From contig CAJEXQ010000006.1 in NCBI GenBank assembly GCA_903994635.1, forward strand, positions 1 through 64,000: 64,000 nt of DNA, given 5' to 3'. Made by a program: the position numbers and the translations under genes. Shown here in pieces: positions 38,782 to 48,580 of the stretch. The notes under the pieces are model-generated. The model was not told the origin of the DNA, did not search any database, and saw nothing but the letters and a program-made list of their open reading frames with translations. The first letter of the stretch is position 1, and the number at the start of each line of letters is the position of its first letter. The DNA comes from an uncultured Chlorobiaceae bacterium (GTDB taxonomy: Bacteria; Bacteroidota; Chlorobiia; Chlorobiales; Chlorobiaceae).

Positions 38782-40559
38782 TCAGTAGACAAGTTCCCCG
38801 CCAAACTCCGTGATGAGAAACCTGACCACCTCATTCTTCTGTGACAGCTCCTGAAACAGGGTAAAAATGCTCTTCTCCCTGGTACAGGCATCTTTTTCAG
38901 CATCATAGAGTATGGTGATCTGAAGAGGCAGCACATAAAATTCTGAAAGTTCCTGCTGGAGCGTTGTTCTATCCTGCAACAACTCTTCATAGGAAAATTT
39001 TCGGCAACTGGCAATTTCAAGCGCCCCTGATGGAGTGCACGATACAAGCTCGCAGGATTGCAGGTGAGTTGCCATGATGTTATGGTTTTTTCTTGCCAGA
39101 TGCTCAAGAAACTGGTGCCACTCAACCTTCAGCAAAGCAAGATTTGCAACTTTTTCAATGGCTGCTCCTGCATCGCCGTTGGGAAGTGTTTTGGGCGCGA
39201 TGTGCAGAGGTGTCGGCTTTGAAGCAGGATTCGAGGCAAAATTTGAGAGTTTTTTTTGCCATGAACCAAGATCAATACCGCCCGCCGCCGCAGTTTTATT
39301 GACAGGCGGAGGTGCAGAAGCTGGAACTGTACCAACAGTCGCTACGGCCACTGACTCCGCCTTCAGTGGCTGGTCAGGGGCTTTTTTTTTTGAGGTTGTA
39401 CCACCGCTGCCGGGGTAACAGCAGAGGAGGCGATATGGACAATATCAATCAACTTCAGCAGCGCCAGCTCAAAACGGAACTGGTACTCAAACTGGAACTT
39501 CAGCTCTTTCTGGGTAAGCAAAAGAAAATCGACCATCTGCATGACCAAAAACGGGGTGAAATTTCCGGCATCCCGCAAGTAACGTTCCCGAATGGCATCG
39601 GGACGCTCAACAAGCCGGGTGGAACCAAGATTCTGCACGACAAGAAAATTCCTCAAATGCTCGACAAGCTTCTCCAGAAAGTCTTGCTCGTCATAGCCAT
39701 TCCGGATTACAAACTGGGCAACATCGAGCATTTTAGCCGGGTTTTGCGCCGCAACGGCATCGGTGACATCAAACATATTATCGTCATCAATGTAGTTCAG
39801 CAACTCACCAACGCCCTGGTAGCTGATGGCTCCCTCATGATCATTCTCGGCTGAAAAAGCTATCACCTGATCAAGGATACTCTGCGCATCACGCATAGAG
39901 CCCTGCGCCTTGCGCCCGATAAGCTGAAGAGCATCGCCCTCAACCGTTATATGCTCAGCATCACAGATCCACTGAAGCTGTTTCTGTATATCCTCCAGCG
40001 GAATCCGCTTGAAGTTGAATCGCTGGCAACGGGAGGCAATGGTGGCCGGAATTTTATGGAGCTCCGTGGTGGCAAAAATAAAAATTGCATGTGGAGGCGG
40101 CTCCTCAAGCGTCTTCAGAAAAGCGTTGAAAGCTGCAATCGAGAGCATATGCACCTCATCAATAATATAGACCCTGTACTTCCCTTTCTGTGGCCCATAA
40201 CGAACATTCTCGCGAAGCGCACGAATATCGTCAACGCTGTTATTGGAAGCCGCATCAAACTCCGAAATATTGAGACTGGTGCCCGAATCAAAGTCCCGAC
40301 AACTCTCGCACTCGCCACAAGGCTCCGTCACCCGTTGCAGGTACTCCGGGTCTTCCATCAGTTTCTGGCAGTTCAACGCCTTGGCAAAGACCCGCGCCGC
40401 TGTCGTTTTGCCGACACCGCGCAACCCCGAAAAAATGTAGCCATGCCCCACCCTGCCCATGCGCAACGAATTCTGGATAGTGCGCGTAACATGCTCCTGC
40501 GCGGTAATATCGGAAAATTTTGCAGGCCTGTATTTCCTGGCTATAACCTGGTAACTCAT
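38782..40559 (-). CDS. dnaX: DNA polymerase III subunits gamma/tau, long form by frameshift
   Basis: The start (MSYQVIARKYRPAKFSDI) opens the clamp-loader AAA+ domain: P-loop GLRGVGKTTAARVFAKAL, the four-Cys zinc module (CQKLMEDP through CGECESC) and the DEVHML box. The zero frame gives a 398-aa protein ending KKKPLTSH at 39363, just after a run of ten A. The C-terminal tau-like part (APDQPLKAESV through ITEFGGELVY) is in the -1 frame down to 38782, so a -1 ribosomal shift or an extra A in the mRNA gives about 592 aa. The short form would be gamma-like and the long form tau-like, binding the polymerase core and DnaB. The start overlaps the YihY gene by 4 bp. Confidence 0.9.
39382..39391 (-). 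other. dnaX: A10 slippery run in dnaX
   Basis: Ten A followed by G on the coding strand, read CAA AAA AAA AAG in the zero frame. Seven codons later the zero frame stops (TGA), while the -1 frame stays open for about 195 codons. Homopolymer slips in dnaX are known from Thermus (transcriptional, A9) and E. coli (ribosomal, A6G). Confidence 0.8.
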
Positions 40560-41839
40560 GAATCGTGTTGATTAATATCCTCTAACAAGTCAGCAAGAGA
40601 GACGGTCATACTGCTTTTAAGGCACTCCGCAACTCCCCTCCCAATATCATCCAAATGTACGTTTTTACTCTCTGAAATCAGCGAACCGTTTTCATCGCCC
40701 GCAAACCCCGGAGGAATGAAGGCATAGAGATCGTAAAGCGTCACAGCATGAAGATCGCGGCTAACCGCCAGATCACCGTTCGCTGTTCCATGAACAAGAT
40801 TATTCTGCTGCAACATAGCAACAACTTTTCTAAGTCCGGCAGGATTACCGGGATGATTGGACTTCACAATCTTCTTCATATTGACGGGCAGCCCATTATT
40901 CTGACCACTCCATATTGTGCCAAGCACCGAAAGAATCAGCGGCACCCCTCGCAAGGGATTGAATAACCCCGTAACCCCGGCAACAGGAGTGAGCGCTCCA
41001 AGGCAAAAAACAAATTCAGCACCGGTCAGCACCACAACCCAGCCAAGATATATCCAGAAAAAAAGCATCGGAACAACCGACAAGGCACCGTAAATATGCT
41101 CAAAGGTTGAAAAGTGTGTAACATAGAAGGTGAACCATTTCTTTGAAAGCTCAAAGAGCACCGCAGCAAGAAGAGCACCCGAAAAAGCATGCACAAACCT
41201 GACCCGACGGTTCGGCACAAGCATGTAAAGCAAAAAAAATGCCAGAATCGAATTGATGAGCGGGAAATAGGAGAGAAGAAGGGTTTTCAACTCGAGCAAT
41301 GGCCCTTCGGTAAAGACGGTATACCAGACATAAGAGCTTGCAGCAAGGCTGCTTCCGATGAGCACCGGCCCCAGCGTCAGTACCGTCCAGTAGAGGGTAA
41401 ATCCCTGCAAGGCCTTGCGGGGGGCAGGCACCTCCCATATATCATTCAGTGTATGATCAACCGTTGAGATGAGCGAGAGCGCGATGACAAACAAAAAAAC
41501 TCCCCCCAGAAGTGGAACACTGGAGGTCTTGCCTATAAAATCAGTAAGGTAGTGATTAAGCACCGTTCCCGTTCCAGGCATGAAATTCTGGACTAAAAAA
41601 TCCTCAAGAGAGCGCTTGAAAGGGGCGAAAACCACAAAGACGTTCAGAATGGAAAGAATCACAGCAAGAAGAGGCACAATCGAGAGAAGCGTCTGAAAAG
41701 CAAGCGAACCGGCACCGAGAAAAATCCGGTCATGAATAAAGTTTTTCCAGAAAAATGGGAGAAAGGCTCGAGCATATTCCACGCCCATGCTGTGGTCGCC
41801 ATTGTCCTGCTTTTTCACCCTTTTACGACTCTTATCCAT
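40556..41839 (-). CDS. YihY/BrkB family membrane protein
   Basis: The 427-aa protein has an N-terminal six-helix YihY domain. FLGAGSLAFQTLLSIVPLLAVIL is the family's opening helix pair, and FLIST-like ALSLISTVDHTLNDIW and YGALSVVPMLFFWIYLGW are further landmarks. The C-terminal ~130 residues look like a winged-helix-type domain. The family was once called RNase BN in error; its role is probably membrane transport or envelope maintenance, not settled. The stop overlaps the dnaX start by 4 bp, so the two are co-translated. Confidence 0.85.
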   Translation of the reverse strand: MDKSRKRVKKQDNGDHSMGVEYARAFLPFFWKNFIHDRIFLGAGSLAFQTLLSIVPLLAVILSILNVFVVFAPFKRSLEDFLVQNFMPGTGTVLNHYLTDFIGKTSSVPLLGGVFLFVIALSLISTVDHTLNDIWEVPAPRKALQGFTLYWTVLTLGPVLIGSSLAASSYVWYTVFTEGPLLELKTLLLSYFPLINSILAFFLLYMLVPNRRVRFVHAFSGALLAAVLFELSKKWFTFYVTHFSTFEHIYGALSVVPMLFFWIYLGWVVVLTGAEFVFCLGALTPVAGVTGLFNPLRGVPLILSVLGTIWSGQNNGLPVNMKKIVKSNHPGNPAGLRKVVAMLQQNNLVHGTANGDLAVSRDLHAVTLYDLYAFIPPGFAGDENGSLISESKNVHLDDIGRGVAECLKSSMTVSLADLLEDINQHDS

Positions 41840-41881
41840 CTATTCATTCTCTTGCGTTCATGCAGCGAAAGCACTTTTCAA

Positions 41882-43285
41882 TTAATCAATTGACCTCACC
41901 CTGGTCATCAGTACCAACCCGACCATGAAAAACAGCAGCAGCGATGCAAGCGCCGCTTTCTGGCTGCCAGCCTGCGATGAAACCAGTCCGAAAAGAAGCG
42001 GCCCCACCACTGCTGAAGCTTTTCCGAAGGTGCCATCATAAAATCCGAAAAACTCGGTCACATGTTCGCTGGGTGTCAGCCGGGTCATCATTGATCGGGA
42101 AGCTGCCTGGGAAGAGCCCATGGACATCCCGGCAAGCATTCCTGTATAAAAAAAGAGTTCTTTACTCTCGGCAAAAATAGCAGCAACAACAACAATAAAC
42201 CAGATTATGAGCGTTATGACAATAGTTCTTTTTGGGCCTATTTTATCAGTGATAAAACCGAAAATAACCGAGCCAGCAATGGCGGTTGTTTGCACCAGCA
42301 TAAAAAAGATAATCAGGTCGCCAGTGGTAAAACCAAGGCTGTTCTGGGCATAAATCGACGAAAAGGCGATGACCGTCAGAATAGCATCATTATAGAAAAA
42401 GTAGGCAAGAAGAAAGCGGGCAAGGTCGGGATAGTTTATGATATGCCGCACCGTGTGCTTCACCTCCCTGATTGAACGAAGAAGAGAAGGAGCATTGTCG
42501 ACACGAAGAAAAGTACCATTCTGCTGATATCCTTTTCCGCAACGATATGTTATGACACTTGGCCAGTTCTTGTGGTCAAACGAGTCAAGGTGGATAATTC
42601 TGCGGTCACGCAACACCAGAAAAAGCGGCGCAGAAAAGAGTGCAAAAAAAATCGCAGCCACAAGAAAACTCATCTGCACATTTGGCGCATTTGAAAGAAC
42701 AATCCCTTTATTCAACAGCGGCTTCACCAAAAGCAGAATTGAGAGTGCTCCAAGGTACCCCATGGCAAAACCATATCCAGAGACCCTGCCGACACTTTTG
42801 TCGGAAGCAAGCTCCTTGAGATAAGCATCATAAAAAACCAGGCCTCCCTCAAAACCCATATTGGCAAGAATAAAAAGCACAACAGCAGTCACGGCCATTC
42901 CTGGCCCGGAAAAGGAGAGAAGAGCCGTTGCAACAACCGAAGTAAGGGTAAAAAGGAAAAGAAATCGCTTCCGTTTGCCAGAATAATCGGCAGCAGCGCC
43001 AAGAACAGGAGAGACAAGCGCCACAAGCAGCATCGAAAGGCTGACACTGAATCCCCACAAGGCATCACCTGAAGGGTCGCCAGCACAGATCACATTTTTG
43101 AAATAAAGGGGAAACGCAAACGTGACCATCATCACGCTGAAGGAGGTGTTGGCAAAGTCAAAGAGCAGCCATGAAAAGACTTTGTATTTTTGCTTCGCGC
43201 CCAACAACTCCTTATACCTCGGCGATGTGCAGGAAAAGCGACTCAAAGAGTCCTCGTCCATCAAGGGAGCCAAGCAGCTTTTCAC
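41882..43285 (-). CDS. MFS transporter, Atg22/UMF1-like
   Basis: The 467-aa protein has about twelve membrane helices. [26 protein letters not shown] is characteristic of the UMF1 (Atg22-like) branch of the major facilitator superfamily. The annotated ATG overlaps the end of purQ by 74 bases, so a later start near residue 9 or further is likely. Candidate substrates include amino acids and small solutes; none is indicated by sequence. Confidence 0.82.
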   Translation of the reverse strand: MKSCLAPLMDEDSLSRFSCTSPRYKELLGAKQKYKVFSWLLFDFANTSFSVMMVTFAFPLYFKNVICAGDPSGDALWGFSVSLSMLLVALVSPVLGAAADYSGKRKRFLFLFTLTSVVATALLSFSGPGMAVTAVVLFILANMGFEGGLVFYDAYLKELASDKSVGRVSGYGFAMGYLGALSILLLVKPLLNKGIVLSNAPNVQMSFLVAAIFFALFSAPLFLVLRDRRIIHLDSFDHKNWPSVITYRCGKGYQQNGTFLRVDNAPSLLRSIREVKHTVRHIINYPDLARFLLAYFFYNDAILTVIAFSSIYAQNSLGFTTGDLIIFFMLVQTTAIAGSVIFGFITDKIGPKRTIVITLIIWFIVVVAAIFAESKELFFYTGMLAGMSMGSSQAASRSMMTRLTPSEHVTEFFGFYDGTFGKASAVVGPLLFGLVSSQAGSQKAALASLLLFFMVGLVLMTRVRSID

Positions 43286-43916
43286 TCGCCCGTTCAGGAT
43301 GGGGCATCAGGCCAAGCACATTGCCCCGCCGGTTGACAATGCCCGCAATATTCTTCACTGAACCATTCGGATTTGCTTCATCAGTTATCCTGCCCTCGGC
43401 ATCGGTATACTTGAAAACAATTTGCTCATGCTCCTCAAGGCTGTCGATAACCTCAGGAGACGCAAAGTAGTTTCCTTCACCATGGGCAATGGGTATGCTG
43501 AGCACTTCATCCTCAGGGTAGAGACTGGTAAAGATTGTTGAACCATTCACCGCCCTGATAAAGGTCTGACAACAGAGAAACTTTTTGTCACGGTTCCTCG
43601 AAAGAGCTCCCTCAAGAAGGCCACTCTCAAGCAGCACCTGGAATCCGTTGCAGATGCCCAGCACCGGAAAGCCTTTGCCTGCAAATTCGATAACCTCTTT
43701 CATGATGGGAGAAAACCGGGCAATTGAGCCAGCACGCAGGTAGTCTCCATAAGAAAATCCGCCAGGCAGGATGATTGCCTTTGCCCCCTGGAGATCGTGG
43801 TCGTTATGCCAGAGCATCACAGGCTTGATGCCAGCAAAAGAGGCTACGGCATGTTCAGTGTCATGGTCACAGTTTGATCCAGGAAAGACGACAACCCCAA
43901 CGGTAATTTCAGACAT
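43212..43916 (-). CDS. purQ: phosphoribosylformylglycinamidine synthase, glutaminase subunit PurQ
   Basis: Start chosen at [17 protein letters not shown] (234 aa). It is a class I glutamine amidotransferase: nucleophile Cys in GICNGFQVL, and the His/Glu pair in IAHGEGNY and HPERASE. It delivers ammonia to PurL for the fourth step of purine synthesis. purS lies 64 bp upstream on the same strand; this is the three-subunit PurSQL arrangement, with purL elsewhere. Confidence 0.95.
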   Translation of the reverse strand: MSEITVGVVVFPGSNCDHDTEHAVASFAGIKPVMLWHNDHDLQGAKAIILPGGFSYGDYLRAGSIARFSPIMKEVIEFAGKGFPVLGICNGFQVLLESGLLEGALSRNRDKKFLCCQTFIRAVNGSTIFTSLYPEDEVLSIPIAHGEGNYFASPEVIDSLEEHEQIVFKYTDAEGRITDEANPNGSVKNIAGIVNRRGNVLGLMPHPERASEKLLGSLDGRGLFESLFLHIAEV

Positions 43917-43980
43917 AAAGGCACTTCTTTTAATTGTCGTGAGCAGTTTGACTATAACCCCCGGATGGGGTAGCACTCAA

Positions 43981-44241
43981 TTATTTGACCTCTTCCAGCT
44001 CAAGAGTGTAATTTTCCATGACCGGATTCGACAAGAGTTTGCGGGATATCTCGTTGCCAATACGCTCTGCCTCCGCAAGTTCCGCTTCATTAATTGTTAC
44101 CTCTATATATTTGCCTATTCTTGCTGATTCCACAGTACGGTAGCCAAGATTTTTCAGGGCATGATCGACCGCTTTCCCCTGGACATCAAGAATCGACTGG
44201 CGGAGGGTAACCTTAATTTTTGCAATATAGGGCATGTTCAC
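43981..44241 (-). CDS. purS: phosphoribosylformylglycinamidine synthase subunit PurS
   Basis: The 86-aa protein (MNMPYIAKIKVTLRQSILD; MPYIAK two codons later is an alternative start) has the PurS pattern: VTLRQSILDVQGKAVDHAL and KYIEVTI. PurS bridges PurQ and PurL and is needed for ammonia channelling. It directly precedes purQ. Confidence 0.93.
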   Translation of the reverse strand: MNMPYIAKIKVTLRQSILDVQGKAVDHALKNLGYRTVESARIGKYIEVTINEAELAEAERIGNEISRKLLSNPVMENYTLELEEVK

Positions 44242-44265
44242 GAGTAATGGGTGAATGAAAAAACA

Positions 44266-45069
44266 TCAGGTCTGCCACTGTCGATGCCAAAACAGAGTAA
44301 TTGACCTCACAATACCGAGCAGAATATACAACAACATGGCAAGAAAAAAAGCCTTCGAGTGAAAGAGAATAACGCAGAAGATGGCCACAATATAGAGCGA
44401 CATCTGCACCGGCTGCCGCCTGAAAGAGTCAATCGTCGGCTTGGGAAGAGTATCATAGTTCACCTTGCTGACCATGAGCAGCGCAAGAGCCGTTGAAAGC
44501 ACCGCCAAAACTATCTGCATAGACGCAACTGGAAAGAGCGTGGTGCTGCCCATCCAGAGCACAAATCCGGCAATCGTCAAAGCCTGCGCAGGTGTCGGAA
44601 GACCGGAAAAGGAGTCCTTTTTATAGCCGATCATGCTGATATTGAAGCGGGCAAGCCTGAGCCCACTCCCAATCATCAGCAGTGAACTGACACAAATTCC
44701 TGAAATACCCGGTAACCCTTCAAGACCAAATTTATAAACCAGATAAGCTGGCGCTGCGCCGAAAGAGACAAGATCAGAGAGAGAATCCAGCTCAACGCCA
44801 AAATCGGATGTGCCATTGGTCACCCTTGCCACAAAGCCGTCGATGGTATCAAAAAAAGCCGCAAGGATAATAAACCAGCAGGCAGCCACAAAACTCCCCT
44901 CCCCCGACATCACAATAGAGATATAGCCACAAACCATGTTCATGACCGTAAACACCGAAGGGACAAACGAGCGCGACACCGTCGGAAAACGCAGCGAACG
45001 CTCACCGGATCTGTTTTTCAAAAAAGGCGGATAACGTTTCTGAGGTTTTTGTTTACCAGTATCAGCCAT
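44266..45069 (-). CDS. pssA: CDP-diacylglycerol-serine O-phosphatidyltransferase
   Basis: The 267-aa membrane enzyme shows the CDP-alcohol phosphotransferase signature DGFVARVTNGTSDFGVELD, with the last Asp three residues later (SLSD). About seven hydrophobic segments follow. It condenses CDP-diacylglycerol with serine to phosphatidylserine, the precursor of phosphatidylethanolamine. A basic N-terminal extension (PQKRYPPFLKNRSGERSLR) precedes the first helix. Confidence 0.92.
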   Translation of the reverse strand: MADTGKQKPQKRYPPFLKNRSGERSLRFPTVSRSFVPSVFTVMNMVCGYISIVMSGEGSFVAACWFIILAAFFDTIDGFVARVTNGTSDFGVELDSLSDLVSFGAAPAYLVYKFGLEGLPGISGICVSSLLMIGSGLRLARFNISMIGYKKDSFSGLPTPAQALTIAGFVLWMGSTTLFPVASMQIVLAVLSTALALLMVSKVNYDTLPKPTIDSFRRQPVQMSLYIVAIFCVILFHSKAFFLAMLLYILLGIVRSITLFWHRQWQT

Positions 45070-45413
45070 ATATGAGAGTATCCTTAATCAGGGTAAAATG
45101 TATGTTTCTGCAAAGGGCACAAAAATGCCACAAAAAAGTTTAACACTGGAGGGAATAAAAAGAGGACGAAAAGCACAACGCGCAGCACCGTATGACTTTA
45201 ACGAAAGCTTGATTTTTCCCCAGCCTCTCTCCATACAAGAGGCCAAATGTAGTGAAATTTATACTTATTTTGTAACTTTCTGTTGCAGCCATGTCAAACA
45301 ATTCTTAAGCCTCCAAGACAATAACAGCAATCTCATGGGTGCCTGTATTTTTTTCTCGACGTGCGTGATCAATTGATGGTTAGTGGAGACCAAAACCTCT
45401 CAGGCTGTACTGT
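45070..45413. other. intergenic stretch, nothing recognised
   Basis: About 340 bp between pssA and the KAS III-like gene. A 92-codon plus-strand frame lies here, but it has no domain, no good ribosome site and core-unlike composition, so I do not call it. The pssA promoter should lie at its left end. Confidence 0.5.
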
Positions 45414-46427
45414 TCAATACGTCACAACCATTCCACCAATGGAGAGTCCTGCTCCGGTACCGACGAGCAGCAGTTTCTGGCCGCGCTGGAGGGTATTGTC
45501 GCGGACTGCCTGGTAGAGCGTGGAGGGAATCGAGGCGGCTACGCAGTTGCCAAGCCATTCGAGAGTGTGGATGATTTTAGCCTCCGGCCAGCCATAGCGT
45601 TGAAGCAGGAGCAAGCCTACCTTGCTCGACTGGTGCGGAACAACGAGGTCGATATCAACCAGGCTTTTTGAGAGGCCGGGGTAGAGCTCTTCGAGAAACG
45701 CCTCATCAAGACCTCTTACCATGCGGAGAACGGCTGGACCGTCCATGTGGAAGAGATCATCATCAGGGTTATGGCCAGGTTTGGCGGGATGGCGTGCTGA
45801 TCCTCCTCCCCTGATCTCGGTGAAAGAGGCTCCGTCACCCCAGGTTTTAAAATGAGCATGGTGGATGCAGGATGTGTCATCCGCACCGGAACGAGTTACC
45901 ACCACTGCCGCCGCTGCATCCCCCACCAGCGTTGCGGATTCTGGCTCTTTCGGGTTGATACCGCACGAGGAGATATCGGAGCTGGCAATGAGAATTTTGC
46001 TGTAGCGCCCGACATTCAGGTAGGTTGCGGCTACGTCGAGGGCTGTAATGAAGCTGAGACAGGTGGTGTTCACACTCATAGCTGGAATACCCGATCTGCC
46101 AAGGCCAAGCTGGCGCTGTATCAGGGTGCCAGTATCAGGGATGGCCTGTTCAGCGGTTCCTGAAGCGTTGATAATAAGGCTGAGCTGATCGGGCCTAAGC
46201 CCCGCTTCCTCAAGGGCTTCACGAGCCGCTTCAGCAGCCATAAAGGAGGCGGTTTCAGTAGTAACCCATCGCCGTTCACGCACACCGTTGCGCCGTTCCA
46301 CCCAGCCAGGAGGAAGAGCGTAGATTGCCTCAAGTTCAGAACTTGGAACGATGCGCGGGGGAAGATAACGGCCAATGCCTATAATTTTGAGTGGAAGGTT
46401 GATGTGCATAAGAGTTATTTCTTCCAT
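45414..46427 (-). CDS. 3-oxoacyl-ACP synthase III-like (FabH-like) protein
   Basis: The 337-aa thiolase-fold enzyme has the KAS III catalytic triad: Cys in SVNTTCLSF, His in VVPHQSSKVG and Asn in LGNCVAASIPSTL. The ending LLLVGTGAGLSIGGMVV is standard for the family. It may start at MHINLPLKIIGIG, six codons in. In FabH the Asn motif is usually GNTSAAS; GNCVAAS and the isolated location suggest a KAS III paralogue acting in a specialised acyl condensation rather than the housekeeping enzyme. It follows the SatD/TM pair by about 83 bp on the same strand. Confidence 0.85.
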   Translation of the reverse strand: MEEITLMHINLPLKIIGIGRYLPPRIVPSSELEAIYALPPGWVERRNGVRERRWVTTETASFMAAEAAREALEEAGLRPDQLSLIINASGTAEQAIPDTGTLIQRQLGLGRSGIPAMSVNTTCLSFITALDVAATYLNVGRYSKILIASSDISSCGINPKEPESATLVGDAAAAVVVTRSGADDTSCIHHAHFKTWGDGASFTEIRGGGSARHPAKPGHNPDDDLFHMDGPAVLRMVRGLDEAFLEELYPGLSKSLVDIDLVVPHQSSKVGLLLLQRYGWPEAKIIHTLEWLGNCVAASIPSTLYQAVRDNTLQRGQKLLLVGTGAGLSIGGMVVTY

Positions 46428-46510
46428 GATTAGTAACGCATAGGGATGGGATGAATATCGGGTTACCGCAAAAGATCATCGCTTTGTGCGTTTGTTCGAC
46501 ATCCGAAAAA

Positions 46511-46846
46511 CTACTTCGCCAGCATGGTGATGATCATCGCGTAAACCATCGCGAACAGGATAGAGAGGAGATTTCCTGTGTGAAAGTAGGTGTTCGATAT
46601 ATGATTTTTTTGATCCTCACTCAATCGAGTACTAATCTTCAGAGCGCCATAGGCTGTCAATACATGCGGAAAACCCGCCAACAGCCCCACGAGAAGAGTC
46701 GTGCGTTCGAGTATTCCTTTCAAAACCGATTCCCAATTTGGGTCACCACTCTGTTTGGTACCAAGATACCTCTTCAAAAGATGAAACGTAAGCCCCGCAA
46801 CCAGCTCACCGATCACCAGAGCTATGGCCATCCACAGGTATTTCAA
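46511..46846 (-). CDS. small three-helix membrane protein coupled to SatD-like gene
   Basis: The 111-aa protein has three predicted helices: about 3-25 (MAIALVIGELVAGLTF), 47-70 (LLVGLLAGFPHVLTAYGAL) and 90-110 (LLSILFAMVYAMIITML). A short polar loop contains GDPNWESVLKG. Its ATG overlaps the stop of the SatD-like gene by 4 bp, so the two are translationally coupled. I recognise no family for it. By analogy with cyclase/TM-effector defence pairs it could be a membrane effector; this is inference only. Confidence 0.65.
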   Translation of the reverse strand: MKYLWMAIALVIGELVAGLTFHLLKRYLGTKQSGDPNWESVLKGILERTTLLVGLLAGFPHVLTAYGALKISTRLSEDQKNHISNTYFHTGNLLSILFAMVYAMIITMLAK

Positions 46847-47481
46847 CTTGCCCCCTCTTCAGATAACTCTAACACGACAGTTTTCAACGATACATACTCG
46901 TCAACATAGAGATTCCTGCGTCGTTTCCAGACCTGACTGCGATTCTTGCCGTGCGCCACCGCAACGGCTTCATTGTTTTGACTCAACATCATATCGAACA
47001 ACAGACTGGCATCATCGCACTTCCAGTCGCGAGTCAGAGCAAACATGACATCGAGAAGTTGACTCAATTGCAAAGCCAAACGACGATCAGGAAGTTCAAT
47101 ACGGAAGCGAGACCGTCTCCGGCGTTTATCCGCGAGTTCCTCGCGAGCTTCAGCAAGCCCAGGCCCAAGCATGCCATAAGCGAGTTGAGGGTTTAACGGA
47201 GTAGTAATTTCGCCATAGTGGATAACATAGCGAAGTTGGGAACCGAAGTCGCCTTTCAGCCTGGCCTCCTCCAACCAAACCAAAACCTTCACGGCATCAA
47301 GCAGAGTGCTTGCTACACCCTGGAACTCGTCGCCAAGCGTGATTGTCAGTGGCGACAGTATTCCCTCAGAGAAGAGCGTATTGGCAGTGCTTACAAGATT
47401 CTCAAATTCTTCCATGAGTTGTTGGGAATCTCGGCTCCGACTCGCAATGACATCAGCCATGAACACATAATAGTTGGGCAT
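46843..47481 (-). CDS. SatD-family protein, predicted nucleotide-cyclase-like palm domain
   Basis: The 212-aa protein starts MPNYYVFMADVIASRSRD and contains TITLGDEFQGV and LRYVIHYGEITTPL. This fits the SatD family. The order of an Asp after a hydrophobic strand (Asp 10), then LGDEF (Asp 51) and IHYGE is also that of the class III cyclase/GGDEF palm fold, where two such aspartates hold the catalytic metals. A C-terminal segment (AHGKNRSQVWKRRRNLYVDEY, about 176-196) looks like a helix-turn-helix. It overlaps the membrane-protein gene by 4 bp. SatD function is not established; cyclase activity here is a hypothesis. Confidence 0.7.
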   Translation of the reverse strand: MPNYYVFMADVIASRSRDSQQLMEEFENLVSTANTLFSEGILSPLTITLGDEFQGVASTLLDAVKVLVWLEEARLKGDFGSQLRYVIHYGEITTPLNPQLAYGMLGPGLAEAREELADKRRRRSRFRIELPDRRLALQLSQLLDVMFALTRDWKCDDASLLFDMMLSQNNEAVAVAHGKNRSQVWKRRRNLYVDEYVSLKTVVLELSEEGAS

Positions 47482-48014
47482 GTACAGCTCGTATTGCTAT
47501 TTCTAAAACCTGCGTCGTGGTATCACATTTACTGACCCTGATATAATCGCTTCACCTATAATGATACCAATACCAAGAAATATCAACGATTGGGATGTCT
47601 CATAATTTGACTGATCAGACTAACACACAACTTCTTGAATTATAACCATATATGAAGCTAATGAGCACAGCGGAGTATAGTGTACCAGGTATTCCGGGCG
47701 AAAGTGTAACAACACGATCATGCGGCATCCGCCAAACATTGTTGAGACTTACCTGCCTGATTCAGAAGAAGCGTAAACTTCTTTTAACGTAATACAACTT
47801 AACAAATCATCCCGATAAAGGAAATAACTTACTGAATCGTAACCCTGACTATTTTTGACTGATTGAACATACTGCAGGATATAGGTGTGAGACCAATGTA
47901 TCTGAAGCAAGCTCCAATTGTGCCGACGGCGTAGGCACTTTCTCGAACCCACAGTAAAATTTTGCACTGGCTGGATCTCTTCGTCAATTGATAGAAGAGA
48001 AAATACTGTTACCG
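47482..48014. other. gene-free stretch upstream of the SatD pair
   Basis: About 530 bp with no convincing coding frame on either strand. It presumably carries the promoter of the SatD operon at its left end and debris of the toxin-antitoxin graveyard at its right, including a 25-bp repeat (47916-47940) shared with 58136-58160. Confidence 0.5.
47916..47940. repeat. 25-bp dispersed repeat, copy 1 (partner 58136-58160)
   Basis: The two copies differ at one base and share the core GACGGCGTAGGCACTT preceded by AATTGTG. Both lie next to toxin-antitoxin remnants, 10.2 kb apart in the same orientation. A looser partial match starts at about 58201. Confidence 0.7.
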
Positions 48015-48134
48015 ATGGCCCTACCTTCTGGCAACACCCATAAAGTGGCCGAATACGAAAATTGGTTGCTTCAGGAAATTGTGAACGGCTTGACCGAAGC
48101 CAACGATCCGGAGTACACATCCTGGTTTGCGTGA
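48015..48134 (+). pseudogene. antitoxin fragment (40 codons)
   Basis: The ATG at 48015 reads a short frame whose centre, VAEYENWLLQEIVNGLTEAND, matches the start of the antitoxin-like frame at 51269 (VAEYDNWFLQEIENGLTEAND). It stops after YTSWFA, having lost the rest of the protein. A relic of a RelB/CopG-like antitoxin. Confidence 0.6.
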
Positions 48135-48136
48135 GA

Positions 48137-48347
48137 GGATTTACACGTGCAAACTTGTTTCGTATGCGACAGGTTTATGAGACATATTATGATGATGAAA
48201 AAGTCTCACCACTGGTGCGACAATTGTCCTGGACTCATAATTTGATTATCCTCGGGCAGAGTAAGCGTCAAGAAGAGCGAAAGTTTTATCTGCAAATGGC
48301 AATACGGGAAAGATGGAGCAAGAGAGAACTGGAACGCCAGTTCAGGG
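48137..48347 (+). pseudogene. DUF1016/YhcG-type nuclease middle fragment (3 of 4)
   Basis: The frame reads GFTRANLFRMRQVYETYYD, then SWTHNLIILGQSKRQEERKFY and WSKRELERQF, the most conserved part of DUF1016 proteins. Both the N-terminal region and the C-terminal PDDEXK domain are missing. It is joined to an antitoxin scrap upstream and to an unrelated ATPase fragment downstream. Confidence 0.75.
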
Positions 48348-48361
48348 GAAGCATCGGACAC

Positions 48362-48580
48362 TTATCGGACATGACACAGAGGTGTCCGATCACTTTGCTG
48401 CACCAACCCCCAATCAAGCAATCGTACTAGCCAGTGTTTAAGCTGCGTAACATCTGAAAGCTCAAGCTGCAAAACCATATTGCCAGCCGTCAGTGATTCC
48501 TGCATAGCCAACAATCCTAATGCAATTCGTTCTCTCTGAGTCAGTGGATACAATTGGTCTGCTTTGGCGATAAAGAGCAA
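48362..48580 (-). pseudogene. C-terminal winged-helix fragment of an ATP-binding protein
   Basis: The frame contains YPLTQRERIALGLLAMQES followed by LKHWLVRLLDWGLVQQS, which resembles the C-terminal winged helix of divergent AAA (AlbA_2-type) ATP-binding proteins. The ATPase part is missing, and the 5' side runs into the DUF6088 remnant. Family assignment is tentative. Confidence 0.45.

Noticed and set aside
45098..45376. 92-codon plus-strand frame between pssA and the KAS III-like gene
   Set aside because: No domain, no ribosome site, Cys/Phe-rich composition unlike neighbours.
47749..48120. 123-codon minus-strand frame
   Set aside because: Antisense to an identifiable antitoxin fragment; no domain match.
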